In this document: positions 53,731 to 63,999 of the stretch, one piece after another
How positions within the stretch are numbered: position 1 is the stretch's first letter
Layout: each line of letters opens with the position of its first letter
Assembly (NCBI RefSeq): GCF_014837015.1
Contig: NZ_JACSPT010000001.1
Location: 156,621-220,620 of the forward strand
From: Acinetobacter pecorum
GTDB taxonomy: Bacteria > Pseudomonadota > Gammaproteobacteria > Pseudomonadales > Moraxellaceae
DNA: 64,000 nucleotides
Reading direction: 5' to 3'
Program-made: the position numbers and the translations under genes
Notes under the pieces: generated by a model
Seen by the model: only the letters and a program-made list of their open reading frames with translations
Database searches by the model: none
Told to the model about the DNA's origin: nothing

Positions 53731-55917
53731 ATGAAATTTCAAACGATAGCTTGCGCCGTTGCGATTGCGACAGGTGGATTCTTTTTTACCCATGTAGTGA
53801 ATGATGCGATTGCGGCCAATAGTACAGAAGTGCTCAGCAAGGCGATTCAGCCATCTCAAGAACAGGCACTAGTGTCACGCCAGCTGGCAACCCTAGTGGA
53901 CCGTCAGCACTATTTGAATATGCGTCTGGATGCTCAGACTTCACAGCGCATTTTTGATTTCTATATCGATAGTCTTGATCCGGAACATAGTCTATTTCTG
54001 GCTCCAGAAGTTGAAAACTACAAGAAACGTTATGGTGCCAGTTTTGGTGCCAATCTGAAAGCCGGCAATTTGTCGGGTCCTTATGAAATACATGAACAAT
54101 ATCGTCAGCGTCTGACCCAGTTCTATACGTATATGTTGAATGAGCTGAAAAAACCGCAGAATCTGAACCAGCCGAATGTTTATATCGAAACGGATCGTGA
54201 AAAAGCACCGTTCTTTAAAACAGAAGCTGAACAGCGCGCGCACTGGTCAAAAATGCTGGTGTCTCAGCTGATCAATCTGACTATCAGCAAAGAGGAAGAA
54301 CAGGCCAAGCAGAAAGCCCTGAAAGCCAATCCGGAACTGGCCAATGGACAGGATCTCACAGGTCCTGAAGATCTGACGCCTGCGCAAACCTTGACTAAGC
54401 GTTACACCCGTCAGCTCGAACGCCTCAGCCGCATCAAGAGCGATGATGTGCTCGACAAGACACTGAACGCGATGATGCTGACCTATGATCCGCACAGTAA
54501 TTACTTCCCGCCTGTCGATGCGATGGAACTGAATCGTCAGACGACTTTGCAGTTAGAAGGGATTGGTGTGTCGATTCGTCCGGAACGCGGCAATGAAGAT
54601 TACACCAAGATTGAAACCATTGTCGAAGGTGGTCCAGCCAGTAAGTCAGGCCAGGTCAAATCAGGGGATCGTATCATTGGTGTAGCTCAAGATGGCGAGC
54701 AGATGGTCGATGTTATTGGCTGGCCAAGTAATGAAATTGTCGGTTTGATTCGCGGCAAGCGCGGCACCAAAGTCACTTTACGCTTACTCGGTGCAGGCGC
54801 TCCTATGGGACAGGCACGTAATGTGACCATTACCCGTGATGTGATCCAGGAAGAAGATGCAGGTGTACGTACACGTGTAGTTGAGATTCAACGTGACGGT
54901 AAAAAATATCAATATGGTGTGATCGAAATTCCGTCTTTCTATCTGAACTATCGTGCACGCCGTGCGGGTACGGATTATCGCTCGGTCTCTGAAGATACCA
55001 ACAAGGCCTTGAAAGAGCTGGCAGCGAAGAATGTTGCCGGGATTATTGTCGATTTGCGCAATAACCCAGGCGGTTCACTGGAGGAAGTGGCACGTATGCT
55101 CGGACAGGTGATCAAGTCTGGTCCAGTGGTACAGATCCGTGATGGTAATGGCAACGTTAGCGTCTTTGAAGATGATGATGGCGGCGCACAAACCTATGCA
55201 GGTCCACTGGCAGTGATGGTCAATCTGGCATCTGCTTCAGCCAGTGAAATTTACTCTGCTGCGATTCAGGATTATGAGCGCGGGATTGTGATTGGCAGTA
55301 CCACCACAGGTAAAGGTACGGCACAGGTACAACTGGATAGCTTGGCACATGGACAGGCGACACTGACCCAGCGTAAATTCTACCGTGTGACCGGTGGCAG
55401 TACCCAAAATAAAGGGGTCATTCCGGACATTAAACTGGTTGATATTTATAACGAAGAGTTCGGTGAGCGTAAGGCCAAAAATGCCTTGCAGTGGGATACC
55501 ATTCCAACTGCGCCATTTAAACGTGAAGGCGCAGTACAGAAATATGTCCCTGAACTGGCTAAACTTTCTCAGCAACGGGTTTCACTTGATTCTCAGTTCA
55601 AGTATTTGGAACAGCGTAAAGCCGTAATGAAGAAAGCTGAAGAAGAAAAGCGTCAGGTACTGGACTTGCAACAGCGTAAAGCCGAGCTGATTGCAATGGA
55701 GCAAAAAACGCTGGAAGCAGAAAATGCCCGCCGTATTGCTACAGGTCTTAAGCCTTATCCGAATTGGGAAAGTTATCAGGCTTCGATGGATGCCTTGATT
55801 GAAACGCGTGCCAAGATGAAGGCCAAAGAACGTCCGGCTTTGCCTGAAGAAGAAGCTTTTGTGATTGAAGCGGCAAATGTGTTACTCGATTATGCCAACC
55901 TGCAGAAAAAATCCTAA
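53731..55917 (+). CDS. prc: Tail-specific periplasmic protease Prc
   Basis: S41A carboxy-terminal processing peptidase of 728 residues, exported by a Sec signal (first 27 residues, ending NDAIAAN). A PDZ domain lies at about 240-325 (GIGVSIRPERGNEDYTKIETIVEGGPASKSG). The catalytic Ser is in SASASEIYSAAIQ near 505 and the Lys in TTTGKGTAQVQ near 530. The C-terminal part includes an Arg/Lys/Glu-rich helical region and a DUF3340-like tail. Prc trims or degrades periplasmic proteins and affects murein-enzyme turnover. A terminator with a UUCG loop follows. Confidence 0.94.
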   Translation: MKFQTIACAVAIATGGFFFTHVVNDAIAANSTEVLSKAIQPSQEQALVSRQLATLVDRQHYLNMRLDAQTSQRIFDFYIDSLDPEHSLFLAPEVENYKKRYGASFGANLKAGNLSGPYEIHEQYRQRLTQFYTYMLNELKKPQNLNQPNVYIETDREKAPFFKTEAEQRAHWSKMLVSQLINLTISKEEEQAKQKALKANPELANGQDLTGPEDLTPAQTLTKRYTRQLERLSRIKSDDVLDKTLNAMMLTYDPHSNYFPPVDAMELNRQTTLQLEGIGVSIRPERGNEDYTKIETIVEGGPASKSGQVKSGDRIIGVAQDGEQMVDVIGWPSNEIVGLIRGKRGTKVTLRLLGAGAPMGQARNVTITRDVIQEEDAGVRTRVVEIQRDGKKYQYGVIEIPSFYLNYRARRAGTDYRSVSEDTNKALKELAAKNVAGIIVDLRNNPGGSLEEVARMLGQVIKSGPVVQIRDGNGNVSVFEDDDGGAQTYAGPLAVMVNLASASASEIYSAAIQDYERGIVIGSTTTGKGTAQVQLDSLAHGQATLTQRKFYRVTGGSTQNKGVIPDIKLVDIYNEEFGERKAKNALQWDTIPTAPFKREGAVQKYVPELAKLSQQRVSLDSQFKYLEQRKAVMKKAEEEKRQVLDLQQRKAELIAMEQKTLEAENARRIATGLKPYPNWESYQASMDALIETRAKMKAKERPALPEEEAFVIEAANVLLDYANLQKKS

Positions 55918-55940
55918 GATTTAACTTTATTTATCTTTTA

Positions 55941-55974
55941 TTAAAATAGCCTGTTTCGACAGGCTATTTTTTTA
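55941..55974 (+). terminator. Terminator of prc
   Basis: AAATAGCCTGT (55944-55954) pairs with ACAGGCTATTT (55959-55969) around a TTCG tetraloop, then T6. Confidence 0.92.
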
Positions 55975-56352
55975 TTCGGCCAGTTTGCACAAAAGACCAA
56001 ATTAAATTTTGCTACGAAGTGCCATCTATCTAAATAAAAAGAAAAAAATTGTGACGGTGGTCGAATAAATGAGCTAAAAAAATGAAGCTAAATATTTGCT
56101 TAAATTTGAAACACTTCTAATATATAAGTCATATTTTATTTTTATGTTGAGTCAGATTTTAGGGGCAATTCTCAACTTCAAAAGAAAGAAATATAAATTC
56201 TAAGTTTGAGTTAAGACTGATGCTGTTGCAGATGAATTCACTTGCATTGATGTTCAGCTTGATGATTTTAATAAGTTCAAATTTGACCGGATGAAAATGG
56301 AAATACCAGTGCAGAGTATTATAAAAATGGTCACCGATGGGGAGCATTTTAT
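55975..56352. other. AT-rich spacer before the GGDEF/EAL gene
   Basis: About 380 bp without convincing ORFs. It should hold the promoter of the following gene; GGGGAG precedes its ATG. No operator or RNA element was recognised. Confidence 0.5.
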
Positions 56353-58203
56353 ATGATTGAAATTCAGCATGATATTACTCTGGTCACCGCTTCCATTCTT
56401 TCAGCATTGATTGCTTGTTATCTGATTATCCGGATTAAAAAATTTGCTTCAGGGGCTGCGCAGCCAAATGTTAAAACTTTCAGTTTAATGCTAACAGCTA
56501 TGCTATTGGGACTATTGATCTGGTTGATCCATTTTATCGGGCTGACAGCAAGTTTTATGCTGCATACATATGAAATAGATTGGGGGATACTGCTCCTTTC
56601 TGTTCTGGTGGTATGCTTTGCCGCTATCTTTATCTTCTGGTTGAGTACACGGAAGACTTGGTCGTTTTTTCGAATAGTTCTTGTCACCGGGATAATCGCG
56701 CTTGGTATCTTTGGTATGCATTATATCAGCATGATGGCATTCAATTTTACTGCTAGCAATGTGCTACAGTTCCCGCAATTTACCCATACACAGGATCAGC
56801 TTTTTCTGGCCATAATATTAATGAGCGGGCTGTTACTGCTAACGCTGATTTGTATCGTTGTGTCCGAACTGCGTGTCGGTTCACGCAATCGTCAGCTTGC
56901 TTGGGCCAATCAGCAAATTGAAAACCAGACCATTCAGGATAATCTGACCAAATTACCCAACCGTCTATATCTGGCTGAGTATGCAAATAAATTATTTTCT
57001 GGTCAGCCCCAGCAGCATGAAATTGCTTTTTTATACATTGATCTGGACCGTTTTAAGGCGGTCAATGATGTGTTTGGCCATCTGGTCGGTGACCAGTTGC
57101 TGATTCAGTTGACCACACGGATTCACCAGTTATTGGGTCATCACTCCAAGCTGCTCAGAATCGGCGGCGATGAATTTCTGCTGGTACTGGAAAATACCTC
57201 TGTTACCAAAGCGGCAAAAATGTCAGAAAAGATTCTCGAGCTGATCCAGGAAAGTTTCCTGATTGAAGGCAAGAGTATTCATATCTCGGGCAGTATTGGT
57301 ATTGCCATGTATCCGGAACATGGCAAAAATTTACAGGATTTGTTAGTCAATGCCGATGCTGCCATGCTCAGTTCCAAGTATCAGGGACGCAATACCTATT
57401 CGGTGTTTAACTATTCTACCGATCAGGATGAAAGCAAGAGTCAAAGTACCCTGATTAATGATCTGTATAAAGCGGTGGAAGAACAGCAGTTTGTACTGTT
57501 CTATCAGCCAAAGTTTAGGACCAGGGACCGTAGCTTGTGTGGGGTAGAGGCATTAATCCGCTGGAACCATCCCCAGTTTGGATTGCTTGGCCCGAATCTG
57601 TTTATCAATGCAGCTGAAAAAACCGGACTGATTATTCAAATGGGCTATTGGGCATTAGAGTTGGCCTGTCAGCAGATTCAAAAATGGCAAGATACACATA
57701 CCGAATTTTTCCCTGTTGCGGTTAATTTGTCTGCGGTACAATTTGAGCATAAGCAGCTTTTTAGTACCTTGGAAAAGTTATTTGCCCAATATAAAATTAG
57801 TCCTCGGCATTTGATGATCGAGATTACTGAGTCGACTGCCATGCATCACATTGATGTGAGTATTCGCAGCTTCAAGCGCTTAAGACAAATGGGCATCCGT
57901 CTGGCTATTGATGATTTTGGTACGGGACATTCAAGTTTTCTCTATTTAAAGAATTTAGCCGTAGATGAATTAAAAATTGACCGGGAATTTATCAAAAATC
58001 TGGCAGTCGGCTCCAAAGAAGAAATAATTCTGGAAAGCATTATTCAGCTGGCCATGAAACTGGGATTGGTGGTGACCGCGGAAGGTGTTGAAACAGAAGC
58101 GCAAGCGGAAATTTTAACCCGGCTCGGTTGTGAACAGTTACAAGGTTTTTTACTGGGCTTGCCGGTAGATGAACAACGTTTAGAAAGTTTACAATTCCAT
58201 TAA
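56353..58203 (+). CDS. MHYT-GGDEF-EAL cyclic di-GMP enzyme
   Basis: A 616-residue membrane-bound protein. The N-terminal region (about 1-185) has six to seven helices with the MHYT motifs WLIHFIGL and GMHYISMMAF, which may bind a metal or a gas such as NO or oxygen. A GGDEF domain (about 200-350) carries LTKLPNR, LYIDLDRFKAVND and IGGDEFLLVLE, with no RxxD inhibitory site at the usual position. The EAL domain (about 370-615) has GVEALIRWNHP, the metal-binding segments, AIDDFGTGHSS and AEGVETEAQ, all intact. Both activities could therefore be functional. Solitary gene. Confidence 0.93.
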   Translation: MIEIQHDITLVTASILSALIACYLIIRIKKFASGAAQPNVKTFSLMLTAMLLGLLIWLIHFIGLTASFMLHTYEIDWGILLLSVLVVCFAAIFIFWLSTRKTWSFFRIVLVTGIIALGIFGMHYISMMAFNFTASNVLQFPQFTHTQDQLFLAIILMSGLLLLTLICIVVSELRVGSRNRQLAWANQQIENQTIQDNLTKLPNRLYLAEYANKLFSGQPQQHEIAFLYIDLDRFKAVNDVFGHLVGDQLLIQLTTRIHQLLGHHSKLLRIGGDEFLLVLENTSVTKAAKMSEKILELIQESFLIEGKSIHISGSIGIAMYPEHGKNLQDLLVNADAAMLSSKYQGRNTYSVFNYSTDQDESKSQSTLINDLYKAVEEQQFVLFYQPKFRTRDRSLCGVEALIRWNHPQFGLLGPNLFINAAEKTGLIIQMGYWALELACQQIQKWQDTHTEFFPVAVNLSAVQFEHKQLFSTLEKLFAQYKISPRHLMIEITESTAMHHIDVSIRSFKRLRQMGIRLAIDDFGTGHSSFLYLKNLAVDELKIDREFIKNLAVGSKEEIILESIIQLAMKLGLVVTAEGVETEAQAEILTRLGCEQLQGFLLGLPVDEQRLESLQFH

Positions 58204-58346
58204 TAGCGCTCTAATTGATTGAGCGTCAGGATAGACAATATGGCTCACGGAACTCCACCCTGAAACTCTGCTACAATATCGCCAATTTTTTTCATATTGA
58301 TCGAATTTGATCTCGAATGCTGTGCATTGAGCAGTAGGTATATTTC

Positions 58347-59939
58347 ATGAGCTTTAAGCAAGAACTGGCGGCACAAGTCGCCCAGCGACGTACGTTCGCT
58401 ATTATTTCCCACCCCGATGCCGGTAAAACCACCATGACAGAAAAATTGCTGTTATGGGGTCAGGCCATTCAGGTAGCCGGGATGGTAAAAAGCCGTAAAT
58501 CTGACCGGGCCGCAACATCGGACTGGATGGAAATGGAAAAAGAGCGTGGTATCTCGATCACGACTTCGGTGATGCAATTTCCTTTTAAAGACAAGATGAT
58601 CAATCTTCTGGATACCCCGGGACATGAGGACTTCTCGGAAGATACCTATCGTACCTTAACCGCAGTAGACTCTGCGCTGATGGTGATTGACGGGGCAAAA
58701 GGTGTCGAAGACCGTACCATTAAACTGATGGAAGTGTGTCGGATGCGCGATACCCCGATCATCTCATTCGTCAACAAAATGGACCGTGAAATCCGTGAGC
58801 CGCTCGAACTTCTTGATGAAATTGAAAACGTTCTAAAAATTAAATGTGTACCATTAACTTGGCCATTGGGTACAGGTCGTGACTTCGCTGGTGTTTATAA
58901 CCTGATCGAAGACAAGTTTTATGTTTATAAAGCGGGCTTCGGTTCAGTGATTACCGACATTGAGGTACGCGATGGTTATGACTATCCGGATCTTCGCGAG
59001 AAAGTAGGTGATCTGGCTTGGGCAGCATTTGAAGAATCGCTGGAACTGGTACAAATGGCCAATGAGCCTTTGGATCGTGAAGAGTTTCTGGCGGGTCGTC
59101 AAACACCTGTTCTGTTCGGTACAGCCTTGGGTAACTTTGGTGTCGACCATGTTCTGGATGCTTTCAGCCAATATGCACCACCACCGAAAGCTCATCCGAC
59201 CCAAGATCGTGTTGTAGAAGCGAATGAAGAAGGTTTTACCGGTTTTGTCTTTAAAATTCAGGCCAATATGGATCCAAAACACCGTGACCGTATTGCTTTC
59301 ATGCGGATATGTTCAGGCAAGTATGAAAAAGGCCTGAAGATGAAGCATGTGCGTCTGGATAAAGATGTGCGCATCAGCGATGCCTTAACTTTCCTTGCAG
59401 GAGACCGTCAGCATCTTGAAGAAGCCTGGCCGGGTGATATTATTGGTCTGCATAACCATGGCACTATCCAGATCGGTGATACATTTACCTCGGGTGAGAA
59501 ACTTCAGTTTACCGGTATTCCGCACTTTGCGCCGGAAATGTTCCGTCGTGTCCGATTGAAGGATCCATTAAAATCCAAGCAGCTGCAAAAAGGTCTGAAA
59601 GAGCTTTCAGAAGAAGGGGCAACCCAGGTATTCATGCCGCAGAATAACAACGATCTGATCGTGGGTGCTGTGGGTGTGCTACAGTTTGAAGTGGTGGCTT
59701 ACCGTCTGAAAGAAGAATATAAGGTCGACTGTGTTTATGAACCTGTCAACATCAACACAGTACGTTGGGTATCTTGTGATGATGAGAAGAAATTCAATGA
59801 ATTCAAGAAAAAAGCCCATGACCAGTTGTCTGTCGATGGTGGTGGTCATTTAACTTATCTTGCCCCAAGCCGGGTGAATTTACAGCTGATGCAAGAGCGC
59901 TATCCGGATATCGTGTTCCGTAATACACGCGAACACTAA
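58347..59939 (+). CDS. prfC: Peptide chain release factor 3
   Basis: Translational GTPase of 530 residues that recycles RF1/RF2 after peptide release. The G domain shows the P-loop [16 protein letters not shown] near residue 20, [12 protein letters not shown] near 65, [12 protein letters not shown] near 90 and NKMDRE near 148. These G-motifs and the C-terminal domain II/III layout ([23 protein letters not shown] and [16 protein letters not shown]) distinguish it from EF-G. A terminator follows. Confidence 0.97.
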   Translation: MSFKQELAAQVAQRRTFAIISHPDAGKTTMTEKLLLWGQAIQVAGMVKSRKSDRAATSDWMEMEKERGISITTSVMQFPFKDKMINLLDTPGHEDFSEDTYRTLTAVDSALMVIDGAKGVEDRTIKLMEVCRMRDTPIISFVNKMDREIREPLELLDEIENVLKIKCVPLTWPLGTGRDFAGVYNLIEDKFYVYKAGFGSVITDIEVRDGYDYPDLREKVGDLAWAAFEESLELVQMANEPLDREEFLAGRQTPVLFGTALGNFGVDHVLDAFSQYAPPPKAHPTQDRVVEANEEGFTGFVFKIQANMDPKHRDRIAFMRICSGKYEKGLKMKHVRLDKDVRISDALTFLAGDRQHLEEAWPGDIIGLHNHGTIQIGDTFTSGEKLQFTGIPHFAPEMFRRVRLKDPLKSKQLQKGLKELSEEGATQVFMPQNNNDLIVGAVGVLQFEVVAYRLKEEYKVDCVYEPVNINTVRWVSCDDEKKFNEFKKKAHDQLSVDGGGHLTYLAPSRVNLQLMQERYPDIVFRNTREH

Positions 59940-59973
59940 AATTTCAGGGTTCGCAGCCAAAGTCTAAAAATAT

Positions 59974-60004
59974 GAAGCAGCTTCTCCGGAAGCTGTTTTG
60001 TTTT
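59974..60004 (+). terminator. Terminator of prfC
   Basis: CAGCTTC (59978-59984) pairs with GAAGCTG (59989-59995), followed by TTTTGTTTT. Confidence 0.85.
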
Positions 60005-60050
60005 ATGCTACATTTAAGCAGTTAATAACTCGATAGATATAGTAAAGAGA

Positions 60051-60872
60051 ATGAAGCTCAGTAAGGAAGTCGTCCTCGGTTCTGTGATTGGTTTAAGCCT
60101 TGTCCTAAATGGCTGTGATCAAGGTGAAAAAGAATCCCTTACTACTCCAAAAAATGAAAAAATCACTGTAGCGAAGAATGCTGATGTCTTGCCGTATCTG
60201 AATATTCAAGAGCAGCCGGCCAAGATTGCCTTGCCATTCTGTGAAAATAAAAACTGTATCAATCTGGATATTCAGACCTTAGATACGGTTGATCCATGGA
60301 TGAACCAATGGATTGAAAAGCAGCAGGCAAAAGTGATTCAGGATCAAATTGGCTTGAAACAGGACATGAATTTACAGCAGGCCATCAATGCCTATGTGAA
60401 AAAATCGGATGCCTGGCAAGCTCAGCTCAATTTGAACAAGGCTTATGAACTGTCGCTATATACCCGTATTCCTTACCAGCGCAATCAGTATGTGCTGATG
60501 CAGATCGGGGTGGATTCCAAACAGGAAAATGTCAGCGTGCATGAGCGCTATTATTTTTTTGTGGCCGATCGCCGCCAGCAGAAAATGCTGACCCCACTTG
60601 ATATTATCGACTCTAAACAGCAGTTGCTGATGGATCAGATTATTCAGCAGGCTTATCAAACCTGGTTAAAAGAAAACAATTCGCAAGTTCAGCAAAAAGC
60701 ACCAAAAAAACTGTATTGGGGCCAAGCTGACTGGTTCTTTGATCAGGAAGGCATCGGTCTGCATTTTCGCAGTCATGAAATCAGTAAAGACGCCAAGCAA
60801 CTGGATATTTATTTAACAAAACAACAAACACAACAGGTCTTGAAAGCTGAGATCTATCAGCATATGTTTTAA
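60051..60872 (+). CDS. RsiV/DUF3298-like lipoprotein, first of a pair
   Basis: A 273-residue predicted lipoprotein: basic N-terminus, hydrophobic core SVIGLSLVL and lipobox LNGC at about residue 22, then a polar linker. The mature part resembles the next gene's product in order of features: PFCENKNCINLDIQTLDT, an amphipathic IEKQQAKV helix, and a C-terminal DUF3298-like domain (VHERYYFFVADRRQQKMLTPLDII, then GIGLHFRSHEIS). DUF3298 occurs in the extracytoplasmic anti-sigma factor RsiV; no sigma gene lies nearby, so another role is likely. Confidence 0.72.
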   Translation: MKLSKEVVLGSVIGLSLVLNGCDQGEKESLTTPKNEKITVAKNADVLPYLNIQEQPAKIALPFCENKNCINLDIQTLDTVDPWMNQWIEKQQAKVIQDQIGLKQDMNLQQAINAYVKKSDAWQAQLNLNKAYELSLYTRIPYQRNQYVLMQIGVDSKQENVSVHERYYFFVADRRQQKMLTPLDIIDSKQQLLMDQIIQQAYQTWLKENNSQVQQKAPKKLYWGQADWFFDQEGIGLHFRSHEISKDAKQLDIYLTKQQTQQVLKAEIYQHMF

Positions 60873-60919
60873 AGCTGATGATCTTGCAAGATGATTACAG
60901 GTTCCGAAAAGGTGAGTGA

Positions 60920-61882
60920 ATGCCAAGATATAAGAATATTTTTTGTCTATCCATACTGGCATCAGCGGTGCTGCTGAGTGCCTGCCAGCCAAAGGGCGAT
61001 GCCCCAAAAGAGTCGACTGCTCCTGAAGTGGTAGAAGCCGAGCCTGAAGTAATTAAACTCACGGGTGAGACCGAAAAACTCAAGCTGACAATTCCGGAAT
61101 GTGAAGACAAAAGCTGCCCGGAAATCTCGATTGAACGCCTGAACAGTAATCAAAGTTTTATTAATGAATGGATTGATCAGCAGATTCTACAACAGTTGAA
61201 AAGTATCCTGTCTGTAGATGCGATTGAACCGGCAAAAGTGACTGCGGCTAGTGAAGCAGAAACGGCTGCCTCTAAGCCCAAAGCAGCTTTGACAACAGTA
61301 GCAACACCAAAACAGCAGCTTGAACAGCAAATTCAGCCCTATATACAGACTTTTTTGAATCTGGATAAAGAACTCAAAGCACTGAGTGCCAGTCATAGCA
61401 TCAGCCTGATGATTAAACCCAAGATTCTGAATTCAGGGTATCCCCTTGCGACCGTGGTTCTGAACAGCAGTTATTATTTGGGAGGAGCACATGGGGCATC
61501 TGCACAGACTTATTATAACTTTGATCTCGAGCAGCAAAAACTGGTCAAGCTGGACGACATTATTGCGACCAAGCAAAAAGCCAAACTTGAAACGCGTGCC
61601 TATGAAGCTTTTAAAGACTGGGTAGTAGACTCCAAGCTTGCCAAAGATGTGGCCGAGTATGAACAGGCCTGGAAGTTCAAGCTTAGTGATAACTTCTATC
61701 TGGCCCAGCAAGGTCTGGTCTTGCAATATGCCGAATATGAAATTGGGCCTTATGTCGCTGGTTTGCCACGTTTGATGATTCCGTATGAGCAGTTACAAGG
61801 TGTGCTAAAACCGGAATATTTGCCACACACAGAAAACGCTGCCTCTGAAATAAAGCCAGCACCTGCTGCAAAAGCCAAATGA
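60920..61882 (+). CDS. RsiV/DUF3298-like lipoprotein, second of a pair
   Basis: A 320-residue predicted lipoprotein with a signal peptide ending in lipobox LLSAC at about residue 21. It shares with its upstream neighbour the PECEDKSCPEISIERLN segment (Cys pair), the NEWIDQQI helix and the C-terminal DUF3298-like domain: LGGAHGASAQTYYNFDLEQQKLVKLDDII and VLQYAEYEIGPYVAGLP, the latter a strong RsiV-like motif. An Ala/Ala-Lys-rich insert (about 95-125) is extra. Its stop overlaps the tatD start (ATGA), so the lipoprotein pair and tatD are read together. Confidence 0.76.
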   Translation: MPRYKNIFCLSILASAVLLSACQPKGDAPKESTAPEVVEAEPEVIKLTGETEKLKLTIPECEDKSCPEISIERLNSNQSFINEWIDQQILQQLKSILSVDAIEPAKVTAASEAETAASKPKAALTTVATPKQQLEQQIQPYIQTFLNLDKELKALSASHSISLMIKPKILNSGYPLATVVLNSSYYLGGAHGASAQTYYNFDLEQQKLVKLDDIIATKQKAKLETRAYEAFKDWVVDSKLAKDVAEYEQAWKFKLSDNFYLAQQGLVLQYAEYEIGPYVAGLPRLMIPYEQLQGVLKPEYLPHTENAASEIKPAPAAKAK

Positions 61883-62700
61883 CCTTAAAGCTGTTTGATA
61901 CGCATACCCATTTTGATGTTCCCGAGTTCGACCCTGATCGGGAACAGTTGGCGTATGCGGCCAAAACTGCCGGTATTGAGCATCTGGTTTTAATAGGATT
62001 TTTGCAAAAACGTTTTGCCGACCTGCTAAGAACCCACAACTTTATCAATGATCTGGAAAATGTACCGCAAAGCCATTTAGCACCGGGCTTGCATCCGTTT
62101 TATATTGAACAGCATCAGACTACTCATTTGCAGGAGCTGGAACAACTGCTTCATCATGAACGATGTATTGCCATTGGTGAAATCGGTCTGGATACCTTTT
62201 TAAAACAGCACAAACAGGCTGAAATTTTCCAGAAACAAAAAGATTTTTTTGCTGCACAACTGGAACTGGCGCAGCAATTCGATAAGCCGGTTTTGCTGCA
62301 TATCCGTAAATCCCATGCGGAGGTTTTGCAGATGTTAAAACAACACCGATTTAAACAGGGTGGCATTGCACATGCCTTTGGTGGTGGAATTGAGGAAGCT
62401 AAAGCCTTTATCAAGCTGGGATTCAAACTGGGTATTACTGGGCAAATCACCAATCCAAACGCCAAAAAACTGCATCAAGTGGTGCAGTATGTCGGACCAG
62501 AACATCTGGTGCTGGAAACCGACTGTCCGGATATGACGCCGCTTTGTTGTCAAAGTTCAAGCGAGCATCGTACTAGAAATACGCCTGCCAATTTACCTTA
62601 TGTGTTGCAAGGGCTGGCAAAAAGCCTGCATATGCACAAAGAGGAGCTAGCTGAACAGCTCTGGCAAAATACCCATCAGGCTCTGCATTTGACCATTTAA
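61879..62700 (+). CDS. TatD-family metal-dependent hydrolase
   Basis: A 273-residue TIM-barrel deoxyribonuclease-like enzyme. Metal-binding residues are visible in LFDTHTHFDVPEFD (HxH), AIGEIGLD (Glu), LLHIRKSH, IAHAFGGG and LVLETDCPDMTPL (Asp). These are all the canonical TatD positions. The family is implicated in 3'-5' DNA processing and D-aminoacyl hydrolysis; it is unrelated to twin-arginine translocation. Its ATG overlaps the upstream lipoprotein gene by four bases. Confidence 0.92.
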   Translation: MTLKLFDTHTHFDVPEFDPDREQLAYAAKTAGIEHLVLIGFLQKRFADLLRTHNFINDLENVPQSHLAPGLHPFYIEQHQTTHLQELEQLLHHERCIAIGEIGLDTFLKQHKQAEIFQKQKDFFAAQLELAQQFDKPVLLHIRKSHAEVLQMLKQHRFKQGGIAHAFGGGIEEAKAFIKLGFKLGITGQITNPNAKKLHQVVQYVGPEHLVLETDCPDMTPLCCQSSSEHRTRNTPANLPYVLQGLAKSLHMHKEELAEQLWQNTHQALHLTI

Positions 62701-62827
62701 ATTAATACTCTTAACTCGGTCTTAAATTCCCAGTTCATCATAAATAGAAAAAAAGGTGCATTATGCAATTTCTAAAATGCTCCAGACTTGGCATCATGCC
62801 ATATACATTTTTTTAGGTGAGATTCAC

Positions 62828-63634
62828 ATGGCACAAGGACTTTTGGCGGGTAAGCGCTTCTTGATCGCGGGCATTGCGAGTAAATTATCGATCGCTTTTG
62901 GTATTGCTCAAGCATTGCATCGTGAAGGTGCTGAATTGGCTTTTACTTATCCAAATGAAAAGCTGAAAAAGCGGGTAGATGACTTTGCTGAACAGTTTGG
63001 TTCGAAACTGGTTTTTCCTTGTGATGTGGCAGTAGATGCTGAAATTGACAATGCATTTGCTGAATTGGCTAAACACTGGGATGGTCTGGACGGCGTAGTG
63101 CATTCTATCGGTTTTGCACCGGCACATACGCTGGATGGAGACTTTACCGAAATCACGGATCGTGAAGGTTTTAATATTGCGCATGACATCAGTGCCTATA
63201 GTTTTATCGCAATGGCACGCGCGGCAAAACCTTTGCTGCAAGTCCGTCAAGGTTGTTTGCTAACATTGACCTATCAAGGTTCTGAGCGCGTGATGCCAAA
63301 CTATAACGTCATGGGTATGGCCAAAGCCTCTTTAGAAGCTGGCGTGCGTTATTTGGCGTCTAGCTTGGGTCAGGAAGGGATTCGTGTGAACGCGATCTCT
63401 GCGGGTCCAATCCGTACCTTGGCAGCTTCAGGTATTAAATCATTCCGTAAAATGCTCGATCTGAATGAGAAAGTTGCACCATTAAAACGTAATGTGACGA
63501 TTGAAGATGTCGGTAATGCTGCCTTATTCCTGTGCTCGCCATGGGCCAACGGGATTACGGGTGAAATCCTGTATGTTGATGCCGGCTTTAACACTGTTGG
63601 TATGAGCGCTGAATTGATGGCAGATGCGGAATAA
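62828..63634 (+). CDS. fabI: Enoyl-[acyl-carrier-protein] reductase (NADH)
   Basis: Last step of the fatty-acid elongation cycle; target of triclosan. The 268 residues show the SDR-like start [46 protein letters not shown] and the catalytic Tyr/Lys pair in [15 protein letters not shown] (Y-x6-K). The C-terminal part has [17 protein letters not shown] and [18 protein letters not shown] at 62828 follows TAGGTGAG; the upstream 24 codons of the longer frame are not family-like. Downstream lies a block of dispersed repeats, then secB on the other strand. Confidence 0.97.
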   Translation: MAQGLLAGKRFLIAGIASKLSIAFGIAQALHREGAELAFTYPNEKLKKRVDDFAEQFGSKLVFPCDVAVDAEIDNAFAELAKHWDGLDGVVHSIGFAPAHTLDGDFTEITDREGFNIAHDISAYSFIAMARAAKPLLQVRQGCLLTLTYQGSERVMPNYNVMGMAKASLEAGVRYLASSLGQEGIRVNAISAGPIRTLAASGIKSFRKMLDLNEKVAPLKRNVTIEDVGNAALFLCSPWANGITGEILYVDAGFNTVGMSAELMADAE

Positions 63635-63639
63635 AAATC

Positions 63640-63800
63640 TGCTTTTCACCTTCTCCCTTTGGGAGAAGGTCGGGATGAGGGAATTTTTATTTACCTCTCC
63701 CTTACTAGCAGTGCTTGTCATCTTCTAGAAGATGAGAGAATTCCTCCCTTTTTAAAGGGAGGTGAGGAGGGATTGAGTTAAGAAATTAATCTCCCCAAAT
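63640..63800. repeat. Dispersed palindromic repeat block (copy 3)
   Basis: CTTCTCCC...GGGAGAAGG (63650-63669), TACCTCTCCCTTACTAGCAGTGCT (about 63691-63715), CTAGAAGATGAGAG and a CCTCCC/GGGAGG inverted repeat (63744-63763). These share TACCTCTCCCTT, AGCAGTGCT and CTAGAAG, in the same order, with the block at 25728-25895. The block lies wholly between fabI and the secB terminator. Confidence 0.72.
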
Positions 63801-63821
63801 CTCTCTTTAAAAAGAGGGGCT

Positions 63822-63852
63822 CAAAAAAAGACCGCATAAGCGGTCTTTTTTT
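63822..63852. terminator. Bidirectional terminator, fabI and secB
   Basis: AGACCGC (63829-63835) pairs with GCGGTCT (63840-63846) around ATAA, with A7/T7 flanks. Confidence 0.92.
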
Positions 63853-63870
63853 AGATTTGAAGGACAGCGA

Positions 63871-63999
63871 TTAAGCCTGACCATCCACAGCAGCGGCTTG
63901 TGCACGTTGCATATTGGCTTCAAATTCAGCATCGAAGTTGATTGGAGTCAATAGCAATTGTGGGAAGCTGCCTTTAGTTACCATATCGTTCACTGCCTC
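63871..63999 (-). CDS. secB: Protein-export chaperone SecB, C-terminal part
   Basis: The final 42 residues of SecB, cut by the window edge. [21 protein letters not shown] and [15 protein letters not shown] match the C-terminal helix and the strongly conserved FPQLLLxPINFDA motif. SecB holds preproteins unfolded and hands them to SecA. The rest of the gene lies beyond base 64000. Confidence 0.93.
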   Translation of the reverse strand, partial: EAVNDMVTKGSFPQLLLTPINFDAEFEANMQRAQAAAVDGQA

